A stretch of DNA of 64,000 bases from Rhodopseudomonas palustris (GTDB lineage Bacteria > Pseudomonadota > Alphaproteobacteria > Rhizobiales > Xanthobacteraceae). Position numbers and translations under genes: made by a program. This document shows positions 16,011 to 26,298 of this stretch, in pieces; the stretch's first letter is position 1; each line of letters opens with the position of its first letter. The notes beneath the pieces were generated by a model, which saw only the letters and a list, made by a program, of their open reading frames with translations, was not told the origin of the DNA and did not search any database. The DNA lies in contig NZ_CP041387.1 of the NCBI RefSeq assembly GCF_007005445.1, positions 4,541,501 to 4,605,500 of the forward strand. The letters run 5' to 3'.

Positions 16011-17180
16011 TCAGGGCGTCGTGACGATCTGGTGCAGCAGCGACAAGTACTGCTGCCGTCCGATCAGGCTTTCGTTCTCTTCGAGCAGCATCAGATCGAC
16101 GTCGCGGACTTCGCGCAGGTCGGCCTCGGACAGATGGTCCTGGCGCACGCCGCCGCGGGAGCGGCCGAGCTTGAGATAGAAGTACTGCCCGAGCCGGGTC
16201 AGGCAGGCCTGTTCGGTCAGGACTTCGCTGACCGGATCGACAAAGCTGGTGCCGACGATCGCCGCGTCGATTCGCGTCGCCTCGCGGCCGGCACATGGCG
16301 GATGGCTGTAGGTCAGCTTCGGCGCCGGGTAATCGATCGGCGCCACCAAGAGATTGGCAAGCTCCGCCAGATCGCGGTCACGCCCCTCCGCCGGCCGCAC
16401 GATCCGCGCGGTAAAGCTGAACGGCGGCAGCAATTCCCGCCCCACCTGGGCGTTGACGGCGTCGACGATCTGCCGGCTCGCCCGCGCCATTGCCAGTTCG
16501 TTCCAATGGATACCGCCGCGCGGGAACGGCTCGACGGCATCGCCGTGCCGGCGCGCATGAGTCGAGGACGCAGCATCGACGACCTCGATGCCGGCGGCGC
16601 GCAGCCGTGCCACATAAGCGGGGACGAGCTCGGCGCGCGCCTGGGGCGTGCTCGGGCACGTCATCAGATGCGTGAACTTGTCCGGCATATCGGCGACCTT
16701 GGACGGCGTCACGATGTAGAGAAACCCGCCGCCCCGGCCGCGATAAAACGCCTGGATGTCGCGTAGCAGCGGAATCGCGGCGTCCGCCATCGCGTCGGCC
16801 TGTCCGATCGTGCGCGAGCAATACTCTTCCAAATAGCTGCGCTGCACGAGCTGGCCATCGCGCCCGACCAGGACGCCGGGCGCGACGATCTCACCGAATA
16901 GCGAATAGGCGATCTGGTTGTTGAGCCGGATCAGCGTACGCCGCAGCGGCATCGCGTCCGCGATCCGCAGCGCCGCCACCTTCTGCAATGCGCCGTCGAG
17001 GAAGCCGTGCAGCGAGACGTCGAGCGGCCGCTGTTGCGTGACGCCGACCAGCGCCGGCCCGATCCGAACCGCGTGCGACGGCACCGCGAGATTCCACAGC
17101 GTCCACGCCGGCATCGCGAGGAAGGCGCCCGCTGCCAGCCGCCGCAGCCATCGTCCCCGTGATGTGGTGAGCGCCGCCAT
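16011..17180 (-). CDS. AlgJ/AlgX-like O-acetyltransferase (SGNH-like)
   Basis: A 389-residue protein with one N-terminal signal-anchor (about 12-30) and a periplasmic domain. GVLVGRDGQLVQRS (102-115) matches the opening of AlgJ/AlgX catalytic domains, GGFLYIVTPSK (151-161) is the next core strand, GGIHWNE (222-228) holds the catalytic His (H225) and VGTSFVDP near S312 holds the nucleophile. In AlgX the His lies in a DxH pair; here the Asp position is Gly223, so the triad is incomplete or supplied elsewhere. The family transfers acetyl groups to exopolysaccharide. It starts 2 bp after the AlgI-like gene, forming a two-gene operon. Confidence 0.75.
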   Translation of the reverse strand: MAALTTSRGRWLRRLAAGAFLAMPAWTLWNLAVPSHAVRIGPALVGVTQQRPLDVSLHGFLDGALQKVAALRIADAMPLRRTLIRLNNQIAYSLFGEIVAPGVLVGRDGQLVQRSYLEEYCSRTIGQADAMADAAIPLLRDIQAFYRGRGGGFLYIVTPSKVADMPDKFTHLMTCPSTPQARAELVPAYVARLRAAGIEVVDAASSTHARRHGDAVEPFPRGGIHWNELAMARASRQIVDAVNAQVGRELLPPFSFTARIVRPAEGRDRDLAELANLLVAPIDYPAPKLTYSHPPCAGREATRIDAAIVGTSFVDPVSEVLTEQACLTRLGQYFYLKLGRSRGGVRQDHLSEADLREVRDVDLMLLEENESLIGRQQYLSLLHQIVTTP

Positions 17181-17182
17181 GA

Positions 17183-18595
17183 TCAGAACCGGAAATAGAT
17201 GAAAGGCTGAAACGGAATCGCCACCGCCCGCGCGATCGCGATCGTTCCCAGCGCGCCGAGTCCGACATAGCCGGCGAGCCGAAGTACACTAACGCTGCGC
17301 CAGGCCGCGCACAGCGAGCCAAAGACCGGAAGGGCCGGGATCAGGCTCAGCGCTATTCCGAGTGTCGCCGTCCACAGCACCGAGACCGGCGGCGGCAGCC
17401 ACGCGGTCGCCTGACCGAAGCCGGCGAGCGCGGCGAAGAAGCCACCGAGATGCGCCGCATCCGGGGAGCGGAAGATCACCCAGCCGAGCATCACGATCAG
17501 CAGCGTCGCCGCCGTGGCGATCACCGCGCCGCTGCGTTGCAGCCAGCGTTCGAGGAACATCCGGTCGAGCGTCAGGAACAGTCCGTTATAGGCGCCCCAC
17601 AGCACGAAGTTCCAGCTCGCGCCGTGCCACAGCCCCGACAGCAGGAAGCAGATCCAGAGATTGCGATAGGTGAGAAACGCGCCGCCGCGGTTGCCGCCCA
17701 GCGGGATGTACAGATAGTCGCGGATCCAGGTGGTGAGCGAGATGTGCCAGCGCCGCCAGAACTCGGTGATCGAGCGGGAGATATACGGCATGTTGAAGTT
17801 CTCGCGCAGCGAGAAGCCGAGCATTCGGGCGATCCCGATCGCCATGTCGGAATAGCCGGAGAAGTCGAAATAGATCTGCAGCGTGAAACAGACCGTACCG
17901 AGCCACGCGGCTCCCATCGACAGCGTCGCCGGATCGGCGCCGAACACCTGATCGGCATAGTGGCCGAGCGGATCGGCGATCAGCGGCTTCTTGAACGCGC
18001 CTTGGGCGAACCGCGCCAAGCCTGCGCCGCAATCGTTCCAGTCGAATCCGCGCGGCACGGCGATCTGGCGATCGATCTCGTGATATTTGAGGATCGGTCC
18101 GGCCAGCAGCTTGGGAAAGAAGAACACGAACAGGCAGTAGTCGGAGAACCGCCGCGCCGGCTGCGACACGCCCCGATAGGTATCGACCAGATAGGTGATC
18201 TTCTCGAAGGTGACGAACGACACCCCGATCGGCAGCGCGATCTGCCACACCGGCAGCGCACCGAGCTTGCCGGCGGCGAGCAGCACGTTCAGGCTCTCCA
18301 GCGCGAAGCTGGTGTATTTGTAGACGATCAGGATCGCGAGGTTCTGTACCACGCCGAGCGCCAGCAGCGTGCGCCGGGTCGCGGCGCTTTCGGTGCGAAC
18401 GATCTGCCGCGCCAGCAGATGGTCGATCAGCGCCGAGACGACCACCACCGGCACGAACAGCGGCTCGCCCCAGAGATAGAACAGCCCGCTGCCGATCAGC
18501 AGGATCCAGCGCTTGGTCCGCGCCGCGTCGGCTGCGAAATACAGCACGTAGAGCAGCGGAAAGCAGGTCAGAAACAGGGGGTCGTAGAACAGCAT
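17183..18595 (-). CDS. AlgI-like MBOAT O-acyltransferase
   Basis: A 470-residue membrane protein with about eleven helices. The MBOAT core includes GVSFVTFEKITYLVDTYRG, FFPKLLAGPILKY, TLQIYFDFSGYSDMAIGIA, EFWRRWHISLTTWIRDYLY and SGLWHGASWNFVLWG with the catalytic histidine. It is thought to bring acetyl groups across the membrane for the partner AlgJ-like enzyme to place on a secreted glycan. No alginate, cellulose or other polymer synthase is encoded nearby in this window, so the acetylated polymer is unknown. The ATG is at 18595. Confidence 0.92.
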   Translation of the reverse strand: MLFYDPLFLTCFPLLYVLYFAADAARTKRWILLIGSGLFYLWGEPLFVPVVVVSALIDHLLARQIVRTESAATRRTLLALGVVQNLAILIVYKYTSFALESLNVLLAAGKLGALPVWQIALPIGVSFVTFEKITYLVDTYRGVSQPARRFSDYCLFVFFFPKLLAGPILKYHEIDRQIAVPRGFDWNDCGAGLARFAQGAFKKPLIADPLGHYADQVFGADPATLSMGAAWLGTVCFTLQIYFDFSGYSDMAIGIARMLGFSLRENFNMPYISRSITEFWRRWHISLTTWIRDYLYIPLGGNRGGAFLTYRNLWICFLLSGLWHGASWNFVLWGAYNGLFLTLDRMFLERWLQRSGAVIATAATLLIVMLGWVIFRSPDAAHLGGFFAALAGFGQATAWLPPPVSVLWTATLGIALSLIPALPVFGSLCAAWRSVSVLRLAGYVGLGALGTIAIARAVAIPFQPFIYFRF

Positions 18596-18839
18596 AGGCG
18601 GACCGGCTGGCTCCTGATGCTCTGCTTGGCGATCGGGGGCCGACCTATTTCAGATTCCGCATCGTTCGCCCAGCCAGGTCTGGCCGATCCGACTCTGTAG
18701 AGACACGCGCTGTCCTTCGGACCCCGGAATCGCGAATGGTTCAAGTTCCCGGACGACAATCCGTCGCCCCGGACACAAGCATCCGCACTGCGCTGGTAGT
18801 ATAGTCGGCTAAAGGAACGCTGACCGGACAGCTTGTCTC

Positions 18840-18914
18840 TGGAGCGGGCGAAGGGATTCGAACCCTCGACCCCAACCTTGGCAAGGTTGTGCTCTACCCC
18901 TGAGCTACACCCGC
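18840..18914 (-). tRNA. tRNA-Gly (anticodon GCC)
   Basis: A 75-nt cloverleaf with encoded CCA. On the minus strand the acceptor GCGGGTG pairs with CGCCCGC, the D-arm is TAGCTCAGGGGTAGAGC, the anticodon loop is TTGCCAA (GCC), and the T-arm is GAGGGTTCGAATCCCTT. It decodes GGC/GGU glycine codons. It stands alone between algI and the thioredoxin gene. Confidence 0.97.
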
Positions 18915-19225
18915 ATCCGAGAAACGGCGCGCCGTAGGCACGACCGTGGGCAGTCCTATGCCAAATGCCGCGGGCGATTGCAACAGCCGTTCGACATTTC
19001 ATGTGCCGGCTTTTTTGCCGTCAGAGGACCGGACCGGGGACGTTCGGCTTAAATGCGACCGACTCCGAGCGGCCCGCAGCGAAACAGCCGCCGAAGCCGC
19101 GCCGGCGCCGATCTCAACGGCAGCGCCGGGGCCGGTTCCCGTTGCAAAACCAACTTCCTGCGCCATCTAGAGCTGGGGCCGTGCTAAAATGGCGAATACC
19201 GGACCGACAGCAGCGAGGGGATCAC
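18915..19225. other. Non-coding stretch before thioredoxin gene
   Basis: I see no gene. Open frames here are Arg/Ala/Pro-rich and lack ribosome sites. The stretch should hold promoters of tRNA-Gly (minus) and of the thioredoxin operon (plus), but no clear -35/-10 pair can be pointed out. Confidence 0.5.
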
Positions 19226-20146
19226 GTGACGATTATGGAGCAGGGCAGCGGTGCGGCGTCTCAGGCCGCCGCCGATCTGATCAAGGACACCACGACCCAG
19301 AGCTTCGTCCGCGACGTCATCGAGGAATCCAAGCAGCAGCCGGTTCTGATCGACTTCTGGGCGCCGTGGTGCGGTCCGTGCCGGCAGCTCACGCCGATGC
19401 TGGAAAAGGCCGTCCGCGCCGCGAGCGGCAAGGTCAAACTGGTCAAGATGAACATCGACGAGCATCCGTCGATCCCCGGCCAGATGGGGATTCAGTCGAT
19501 TCCCGCAGTGATCGCTTTCGTCGACGGCCGCCCGGCCGACGGCTTCATGGGCGCAGTGCCCGAAAGCCAGGTCAACGCCTTCATCGAAAAGCTGACTGCC
19601 GGCATGCCGGGCGGGGCGCCTTCGGCGGCCGAATTGCTGCAGGAGGCGGAAGCGATCCTGGCTGAGGGCGACGTCCAGACCGCGGCGTCGATCTATGCCG
19701 AGGTGCTGCGCTCCGACGCCGCGAACATTCCGGCGATCGCCGGGCTGGCGCGCTGCTACATGCAGACCGGCGCCACCGAGCAGGCCAAGAAAACGCTGGC
19801 CCTCGTCGCGGAGGCCGGTCGCGAGGACGCCGCCGTCAAGGCGGTCCAAGCGATGATCGACCTCGCCGAGCAGGCCGAATCGCTCGGTCCGATCGCCGAG
19901 CTGGAACAGAAGGTCGCCGCCGATCCGCTCGATCATCAGGCGCGATTCGACCTCGCCGTCGCCCTCAACGCGGCGGGTCGGCGCGAGGAGGCGACCGGTC
20001 ATCTGCTCGATATCGTCAAGCGCGACCGCAAATGGAACGACGACGGCGCCCGCAAGCAGCTCGTGCAGTTCTTCGAAGCCTGGGGTCCGACCGACGACGC
20101 CACCATCGAAGGCCGCAAGCGGCTGTCGACGATCCTGTTCTCGTAG
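19226..20146 (+). CDS. Thioredoxin-TPR protein (CnoX/YbbN-like)
   Basis: A 306-residue protein. Residues about 20-125 are a thioredoxin domain with active site APWCGPCRQL (C49, C52) and the cis-proline in QSIPAVIAF. From about residue 135 four TPR-like helical repeats follow (ELLQEAEAILAEGDVQTAASIYAEVL in pieces ELLQEAEAIL and AASIYAEVL; LAVALNAAGRREEATGHLLDIV in pieces). This two-part layout matches CnoX, a holdase that protects and reduces chaperonin clients. GTG 19226 is preferred over ATG 19235 because GAGGGG lies 5 bases before GTG. It leads a run with a Lon-N-domain gene 27 bp downstream. Confidence 0.9.
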   Translation: MTIMEQGSGAASQAAADLIKDTTTQSFVRDVIEESKQQPVLIDFWAPWCGPCRQLTPMLEKAVRAASGKVKLVKMNIDEHPSIPGQMGIQSIPAVIAFVDGRPADGFMGAVPESQVNAFIEKLTAGMPGGAPSAAELLQEAEAILAEGDVQTAASIYAEVLRSDAANIPAIAGLARCYMQTGATEQAKKTLALVAEAGREDAAVKAVQAMIDLAEQAESLGPIAELEQKVAADPLDHQARFDLAVALNAAGRREEATGHLLDIVKRDRKWNDDGARKQLVQFFEAWGPTDDATIEGRKRLSTILFS

Positions 20147-20173
20147 TCGCAATCCTCGAACGCGGAGCCGGCG

Positions 20174-20851
20174 ATGCCGATCAATGCCGCCTATCGCGGT
20201 CCAGCCGACCTCCCCGAGGTGATACCGGTGTTTCCGCTGCCGGGAGCACTGCTGTTGCCGCGCGGGCAGATGCCGCTGAACATCTTCGAGCCCCGCTATC
20301 TGGCGATGATCGACGACGCGCTGCGCGACGGCCATCGGCTGATCGGCATGATTCAGCCCGACACGGCGCATTCCTCGGAAGCCGCCGAGAAGCCGGCGCT
20401 GTTCAGCGTCGGCTGCGTCGGGCGGATCACCCAGCTCGCCGAGTCCGGCGACGGCCGCTACATCCTGGAGCTGACCGGGGTGTCGCGCTTCAAGGTGGTC
20501 GAGGAGCTCCAGGTGCTGACGCCGTACCGGCAGTGCAAGGTCGACTATTTCCCGTTCGTCGACGACTTCGTGGCGCGCAAGGGCGAAGACGAGGTCGATC
20601 GTGAGACGCTGCTCGCGGTGCTGACCGACTTCCTCAAGGCCAACAATCTGAAGGTCGATTGGGACGGCGTCGAGAGCGCGCCGAACGAGGCGCTGGTCAA
20701 CGCGCTGGCGATGATGTCGCCCTACGGGCCGCCGGAGAAGCAGGCATTGCTGGAGGCGCCCGACCTGAAGACCCGGGCCGAGATCCTGATCGCCGTCACC
20801 GAAATGGACCTTGCCAAGAAACGCACCAGCGGCGACCCGCCGTTGCAGTAG
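20174..20851 (+). CDS. Lon N-terminal (LAN/LonN) domain protein
   Basis: A 225-residue stand-alone Lon substrate-binding domain. VIPVFPLPGALLLPRGQMPL (about 16-35) and NIFEPRYLAMIDDAL are the family signature, followed by GCVGRITQLAESGDGRY and LTGVSRFKV. There is no AAA+ or protease part, so it is not Lon itself; the role is unknown. It commonly follows the thioredoxin-TPR gene and precedes the Trm112-like gene in Rhizobiales. Confidence 0.9.
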   Translation: MPINAAYRGPADLPEVIPVFPLPGALLLPRGQMPLNIFEPRYLAMIDDALRDGHRLIGMIQPDTAHSSEAAEKPALFSVGCVGRITQLAESGDGRYILELTGVSRFKVVEELQVLTPYRQCKVDYFPFVDDFVARKGEDEVDRETLLAVLTDFLKANNLKVDWDGVESAPNEALVNALAMMSPYGPPEKQALLEAPDLKTRAEILIAVTEMDLAKKRTSGDPPLQ

Positions 20852-20938
20852 GGCGCCGCATTTGCGCGCGCGCGTTGACGCCGCCGTGCCGCTGTCCGAT
20901 CAAGCCCGAGCCAGCCCGTTGTTCTGGAGACTGAAGCC

Positions 20939-21136
20939 ATGACCTTTTCGCCGTCCGAGCGGCCCGATGCCGTCGATCGCAAGCTGCTCGACATTCTGGT
21001 CTGTCCCATCACCAAGGGACCGCTGGAATTCGATGCCGCCCGCCAGGAGCTGATCTCGCGCGGCGCCAAGCTCGCTTATCCGATCCGGGACGGTATCCCG
21101 ATCATGCTCCCCGAAGAGGCGCGGAAGATCGGGTGA
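20939..21136 (+). CDS. Trm112 / UPF0434 (YcaR-like) small protein
   Basis: A 65-residue protein. [16 protein letters not shown] (about 16-31) and [18 protein letters not shown] (about 40-57) are the family's two conserved blocks. Of the usual zinc cysteines only one (CPI) remains, which is common in bacterial members. Eukaryotic Trm112 activates methyltransferases; the bacterial function is uncertain. It lies 87 bp after the Lon-N gene in the same direction. Confidence 0.88.
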   Translation: MTFSPSERPDAVDRKLLDILVCPITKGPLEFDAARQELISRGAKLAYPIRDGIPIMLPEEARKIG

Positions 21137-21266
21137 GGTGGGCGACAGCCCGAGCACAGCACACCTCGCTCGCCTGCGGGCGAGGGACCGAGCTTGCGAT
21201 TCGGTGAGAGGCTGATGACCTTCCACGACGGCGGAGGTGGCGGGTCGACCCCGCTTCCGCGCCGGG

Positions 21267-22487
21267 TTACAGCGCTTCGCCCTTCAGCAGCCGCGGGATT
21301 TCGCCGGTCAGGCCGGCAGCCTGGCGGATGAACGCGCCCTTCAGCGGCGGCAGACGGTCGACCAGGCCGAGGCCGATATCGCGAATTCCGCGCAACAGCG
21401 GCGAATTGTTGGAGAACAGGAAATTCAGCCCGTTGGTGGCGACGCCCATCGCCATGGTGTCGAACCGCCGCCAGCGCTGATAGCGCTCCAGCACGTCGAC
21501 CTGCCCGGGATCGGTCCCGAGACGCGCCGCATCCACCACCACTTCGGCCAGCGCCGCAACGTCGCGCAGACCCATATTGAGGCCCTGCCCGGCGATCGGA
21601 TGAATCACATGCGCGGCGTCGCCGATCAGCGCCAGCCGCGGCGCGATGAACGACTGCGCCACGAAATAGCCGAGCGGAAAAGACTTCGGCTTGTCGAGCG
21701 GCTTGACGTCGCCGAGCCGCAGCCCGAACCGCTTCTCCAGCTCACGCTGGAATTCCTTCTCCGGCAGCGCGACGATCCGCTCGGCATCGCGGCGGCTCTC
21801 GCTCCATACCAGCGACGAGCGCCGGCCGGTGAGCGGCAGGATCGCGAACGGACCGGCGGGCAGGAAATGCTCTTCGGCGCAGCCATTGTGGTCGCGCTCG
21901 TGTTCGACGGTGACGACGATACCCGACTGGTCGTAGTCCCAGCCATAGGTGGCGATGCCGGCGCGCTGGCGCAGCTTCGACCTGGCGCCGTCGGCGGCAA
22001 CCAGCAGGCTGGCGTCGATCACGCTGCCGTCGCCGAGGGTGACGCCGATCGCTTCGGGGCGCGCATCGTAGGAGGTGACGGGCGTGGCGCGCAGCTCGAC
22101 GCCTTCGGCCTCGGCGCGCCGGGCCAGCGCCTCGACCAGATATTTGTTCTCGACCATGTGGGCGAACGGCTCGCCCGGCTGCACTTCGCCCGCAAACGTC
22201 AGGAACACCGGCCGGGTCGCATCTTCGAGATGGCTGTCGGTGACGATCATGTCGACGATCGGCTGCGCGGTCGGCGCCACCTCGTCCCACACCTCGAGCG
22301 CCTCGAACAGCCGCCGGCACGCAGCCACGATCGCGGTGGCGCGCGGATCCTTGCTCGGCCGCATCGCCAGCGCCGGATCGGCGACGATCACCGGCACCTC
22401 CGGCCCGAGCCCCTGGCGAAGCGCCAGCGCCAGCGCCAGACCGGCGAACGCGCCGCCTCCGATGACAATGCTTCGCGGTGCCGTCAT
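21267..22487 (-). CDS. Ubiquinone biosynthesis FAD hydroxylase (UbiH/UbiF/Coq6 family)
   Basis: A 406-residue flavoprotein monooxygenase. The FAD-binding start is IVIGGGAFAGLALALALRQG (split: IVIGGGAFAG, LALALALRQG; about 7-26), the middle has LLVAADGARSKLRQRAGI, and the second FAD motif is LIGDAAHVIHPIAGQGLNMG (about 283-302). These define the UbiH/Coq6 family, which hydroxylates the ubiquinone ring. Which ring position it modifies cannot be told from sequence. ATG 22487 follows a GAGTGAG stretch. It is divergent from tesB. Confidence 0.88.
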   Translation of the reverse strand: MTAPRSIVIGGGAFAGLALALALRQGLGPEVPVIVADPALAMRPSKDPRATAIVAACRRLFEALEVWDEVAPTAQPIVDMIVTDSHLEDATRPVFLTFAGEVQPGEPFAHMVENKYLVEALARRAEAEGVELRATPVTSYDARPEAIGVTLGDGSVIDASLLVAADGARSKLRQRAGIATYGWDYDQSGIVVTVEHERDHNGCAEEHFLPAGPFAILPLTGRRSSLVWSESRRDAERIVALPEKEFQRELEKRFGLRLGDVKPLDKPKSFPLGYFVAQSFIAPRLALIGDAAHVIHPIAGQGLNMGLRDVAALAEVVVDAARLGTDPGQVDVLERYQRWRRFDTMAMGVATNGLNFLFSNNSPLLRGIRDIGLGLVDRLPPLKGAFIRQAAGLTGEIPRLLKGEAL

Positions 22488-22618
22488 TTTTCTCACTCTT
22501 GCGCCATGGTCGGAGCTGGGCGAAACAGGTTCAGGAACAACCCCGTCGAACGTCGGGGGTTCTAACAGACATCGCCGGCAGTGTGAAATCACGGCCCGGC
22601 GCTTGATGGGAGCGCACG

Positions 22619-23494
22619 GTGTCCAAAAGCCTGATCGACCTGATTTCGATCCTCGATCTCGAACCGATCGAGGTGAACCTGTTTCGCGGCACCAGCCCGA
22701 AGACGAGCTGGCAGCGCGTCTTCGGCGGCCAGGTGATCGGCCAGGCGATGGTGGCTGGGTGCCGCACCGTCGAGAACCGGCTGCCACACTCGCTGCATTG
22801 CTATTTCATTCTGCCCGGCGACCCGCAGGTGCCGATCATCTATCAGGTCGAACGGCTGCGCGACGGCAAGAGCTACACCACCCGGCGGGTCACCGCGATT
22901 CAGCACGGCAATGCGATCTTCTCGCTGATGATGTCGTTCCATGACGACGAGCCGACCAATTTCGACCATCAGGACAGGATGCCGGACGTGCCACCGCCCG
23001 ACGCCCTGTCGGCCGAGGAGATCATCAAGCAGCCGTTCTTCAAGGAGATGCCGGACTTCATCAAGCGCTATTACGAATCGGATCGGCCGATCGAACTGCG
23101 CCCGGTGGAGCTGTCGCGCTATTTCGGCCAGAAGATCGATGACGGACGGATCCACGTCTGGATCAAGACCGCCGCCAAGCTGCCCGACGACCCGGCGCTG
23201 CACATGTGCGCGCTGGCCTATGCGTCGGACTTTTCGCTGCTCGACGCCGCGATGGCGCGCTACGGCCGCACCCTGTTCGACAAGCGGATGATGCCGGCCA
23301 GCCTCGACCACGCGATGTGGTTTCACCGCCCGTTCCGCGCCGACGAATGGCTGCTGTACGCGCAGGATTCCCCATCCGCCCAGGGCGGCCGCGCTCTGAC
23401 CCGCGGCCAGATCTTCAAGACCGACGGCACCCTGGTCGCCTCCGTGGTGCAGGAGGGCTCGATCCGCGAGCGTCGCGAGCCGCCGAAGAGCTGA
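22619..23494 (+). CDS. tesB: Acyl-CoA thioesterase II (TesB)
   Basis: A 291-residue double-hotdog thioesterase of the usual length. NLFRGTSPKTSWQRVFGGQV (about 20-39) and QAMVAGCRTVENRLPHSLH open domain 1; ASLDHAMWFHRPFRADEW carries the catalytic Asp of domain 2, and SAQGGRALTRGQIF with VVQEGSIR supplies the Thr/Gln part of the site. It hydrolyses medium and long acyl-CoA in the cytoplasm. Start is GTG 22619 with GGGAG 6 bases upstream. Confidence 0.92.
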   Translation: MSKSLIDLISILDLEPIEVNLFRGTSPKTSWQRVFGGQVIGQAMVAGCRTVENRLPHSLHCYFILPGDPQVPIIYQVERLRDGKSYTTRRVTAIQHGNAIFSLMMSFHDDEPTNFDHQDRMPDVPPPDALSAEEIIKQPFFKEMPDFIKRYYESDRPIELRPVELSRYFGQKIDDGRIHVWIKTAAKLPDDPALHMCALAYASDFSLLDAAMARYGRTLFDKRMMPASLDHAMWFHRPFRADEWLLYAQDSPSAQGGRALTRGQIFKTDGTLVASVVQEGSIRERREPPKS

Positions 23495-23629
23495 GGTGGC
23501 GGCGCGGCCGCTCCTCCGCACCGTCAATCGGCCTATTTTCTGCGCGCGCTGCTGCGAAACCCGGCATATACACGGGAGCAGAGCACCGCTGCGGCGGTGT
23601 CGGAAAGCTATGCGCGAATCAGGGGCTAA

Positions 23630-24651
<1,022 letters not shown>

Positions 24652-24688
24652 CCCGCTCACCTTCATTGCTTCACTCAGGAGACAACAA

Positions 24689-26131
24689 ATGACGTTCAAA
24701 CGTCCCTACGGCGCGGGATTGGCCGTGCTCGTCGCCGGCACGTTCGCGACGACCGCAGCCTTCGCGGCGCCGACCATCAACAAGGGCGACAACGCCTGGA
24801 TGATGACTTCGACGGTGCTGGTGCTGCTGATGACCATCCCCGGGCTGGCGCTGTTCTACGGCGGCCTGGTCCGCTCCAAGAACATGCTCTCGGTGCTGGC
24901 GCAGGTATTCTACACCGTGTGCGTCGCCTGCATCATCTGGGCCCTGTACGGCTACAGCCTGGCCTTCACCGGCGGCTCGGAGTTCATCGGCGGCTTCTCC
25001 AAGGCTTTCCTGTCGGGCGTCACCACCGATTCGATGGGCGGCACCTTCACCGTCGACGCCAACATCAACGAGCTGATCTTCGTCTGCTTCCAGATGACGT
25101 TCTGCGCCATCACCCCGGCGCTGATCGTCGGCGCCTTCGCCGAACGCACCCGGTTCGCCGCGGTGGCGCTGTTCATCCCGCTGTGGATCACCCTGATCTA
25201 TCTGCCGATGGCGCACATGGTCTGGTACTGGGCCGGTCCGGATGCGGTCAACGACGCCGTCAAGGCACTCGCCGCCGCGACCGACGAAGCCGCCAAGGCG
25301 GCCGCGCAGGCCAAGCTCGACGAAGTCATGGCGGACGGCGGCTTCCTGTTCAAGAAGGGCGCGCTGGACTTCGCCGGCGGCACCGTGGTGCACATCAACG
25401 CCGGCATCACCGGCCTGGTCGGCGCCCTGCTGATCGGCAAGCGCACCGGCTACGGCCGTGAGCTGATGGCTCCGCACTCGCTGACCATGACGATGATCGG
25501 CGCCTCGCTGCTGTGGGTCGGCTGGTTCGGCTTCAACGCCGGTTCGAACCTCGAAGCCTCGGGCGGTGCTGCGCTCGCCATGGTCAACACCTTCGTCGCC
25601 ACGGCGGCGGCGGCGCTGGCCTGGATGTTCGCCGAGTGGATCTTCAAGGGTCATCCCTCGGTTCTCGGCGCGCTGTCCGGTGCGATCGCCGGTCTGGTCG
25701 CGGTCACCCCGGCCGCCGGCTTCTCCGGTCCGATGGGCGCGATCGTGCTCGGCATCGTCGCCGGCGTGGTCTGCCTGCTGTTCTGCACCGTGATCAAGAA
25801 CGCGCTGGGCTACGACGACTCGCTCGACGTGTTCGGCGTCCACGGCGTCGGCGGCATCATCGGCGCGCTCGGCACCGGCATCCTGGTGAACCCGGCGCTC
25901 GGCGGCACCGGCGTGTACGACTACACGCTCGGCAAGGTCGGCGAATACGACTTCGCCAATCAGATGATCTCGCAGAGCTGGGGCGTCGGCACCACGCTGC
26001 TGCTGTCCGGCATCGGTTCGGCGATCCTGTTCAAGGTCGTCGACGTGATCGTCGGACTGCGTGCCCCGGTCGAAGTCGAGCGCGAAGGCCTCGACCTCGT
26101 CGAGCACACCGAGCGCGCTTACAACATGTAA
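24689..26131 (+). CDS. amtB: Ammonium transporter
   Basis: A 480-residue Amt/MEP channel with an N-terminal signal peptide (about 1-26, ending ATTAAFA) and eleven membrane helices. Characteristic segments are PGLALFYGGLVRSKNML, MAHMVWYWAG, GGTVVHINAG with the first pore histidine, and DVFGVHGVGGIIGAL with the second. A loop insertion of Ala/Lys/Asp (about 190-225) follows the fifth helix, as in several alphaproteobacterial Amt proteins. It conducts ammonium across the inner membrane. AGGAG precedes ATG 24689; strong hairpins follow the stop. Confidence 0.96.
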   Translation: MTFKRPYGAGLAVLVAGTFATTAAFAAPTINKGDNAWMMTSTVLVLLMTIPGLALFYGGLVRSKNMLSVLAQVFYTVCVACIIWALYGYSLAFTGGSEFIGGFSKAFLSGVTTDSMGGTFTVDANINELIFVCFQMTFCAITPALIVGAFAERTRFAAVALFIPLWITLIYLPMAHMVWYWAGPDAVNDAVKALAAATDEAAKAAAQAKLDEVMADGGFLFKKGALDFAGGTVVHINAGITGLVGALLIGKRTGYGRELMAPHSLTMTMIGASLLWVGWFGFNAGSNLEASGGAALAMVNTFVATAAAALAWMFAEWIFKGHPSVLGALSGAIAGLVAVTPAAGFSGPMGAIVLGIVAGVVCLLFCTVIKNALGYDDSLDVFGVHGVGGIIGALGTGILVNPALGGTGVYDYTLGKVGEYDFANQMISQSWGVGTTLLLSGIGSAILFKVVDVIVGLRAPVEVEREGLDLVEHTERAYNM

Positions 26132-26142
26132 GTTCTCCCGAA

Positions 26143-26213
26143 GGCGCGGCGTTCTCCTGACCGCCGCGCCCGGACCTACGGTTCGGGCAGATACCCGGCA
26201 ATGCCCGAACCGT
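26143..26213 (+). other. Two consecutive hairpins after amtB
   Basis: GGCGCGGCG (26143-26151) pairs with CGCCGCGCC (26162-26170), and ACGGTTCGGGCA (26178-26189) pairs with TGCCCGAACCGT (26202-26213). Both are perfect stems without T-runs. Together with the terminator at 26217 they form three stem-loops in a row at the end of the amtB transcript. Confidence 0.5.
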
Positions 26214-26216
26214 CGA

Positions 26217-26249
26217 GGGGTCCCAGCGCAAGCTGGGACCCCTTTCTTT
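26217..26249 (+). terminator. Rho-independent terminator of glnK-amtB
   Basis: GGGGTCCCAGC (26217-26227) pairs perfectly with GCTGGGACCCC (26232-26242) around GCAA, followed by TTTCTTT. It is the strongest terminator in the window. Confidence 0.9.
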
Positions 26250-26298
26250 ATGGAGCAGAACGCACGCACCGCGAGTGCAAGTCTGCTATACTGAGGTT

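Noticed and set aside
23582..23602. Inverted repeat CACCGC-TGCG-GCGGTG before the first glnK, considered as an NtrC site
   Set aside because: Half-site spacing does not fit TGCACC-N5-GGTGCA and short GC-rich palindromes are frequent here.
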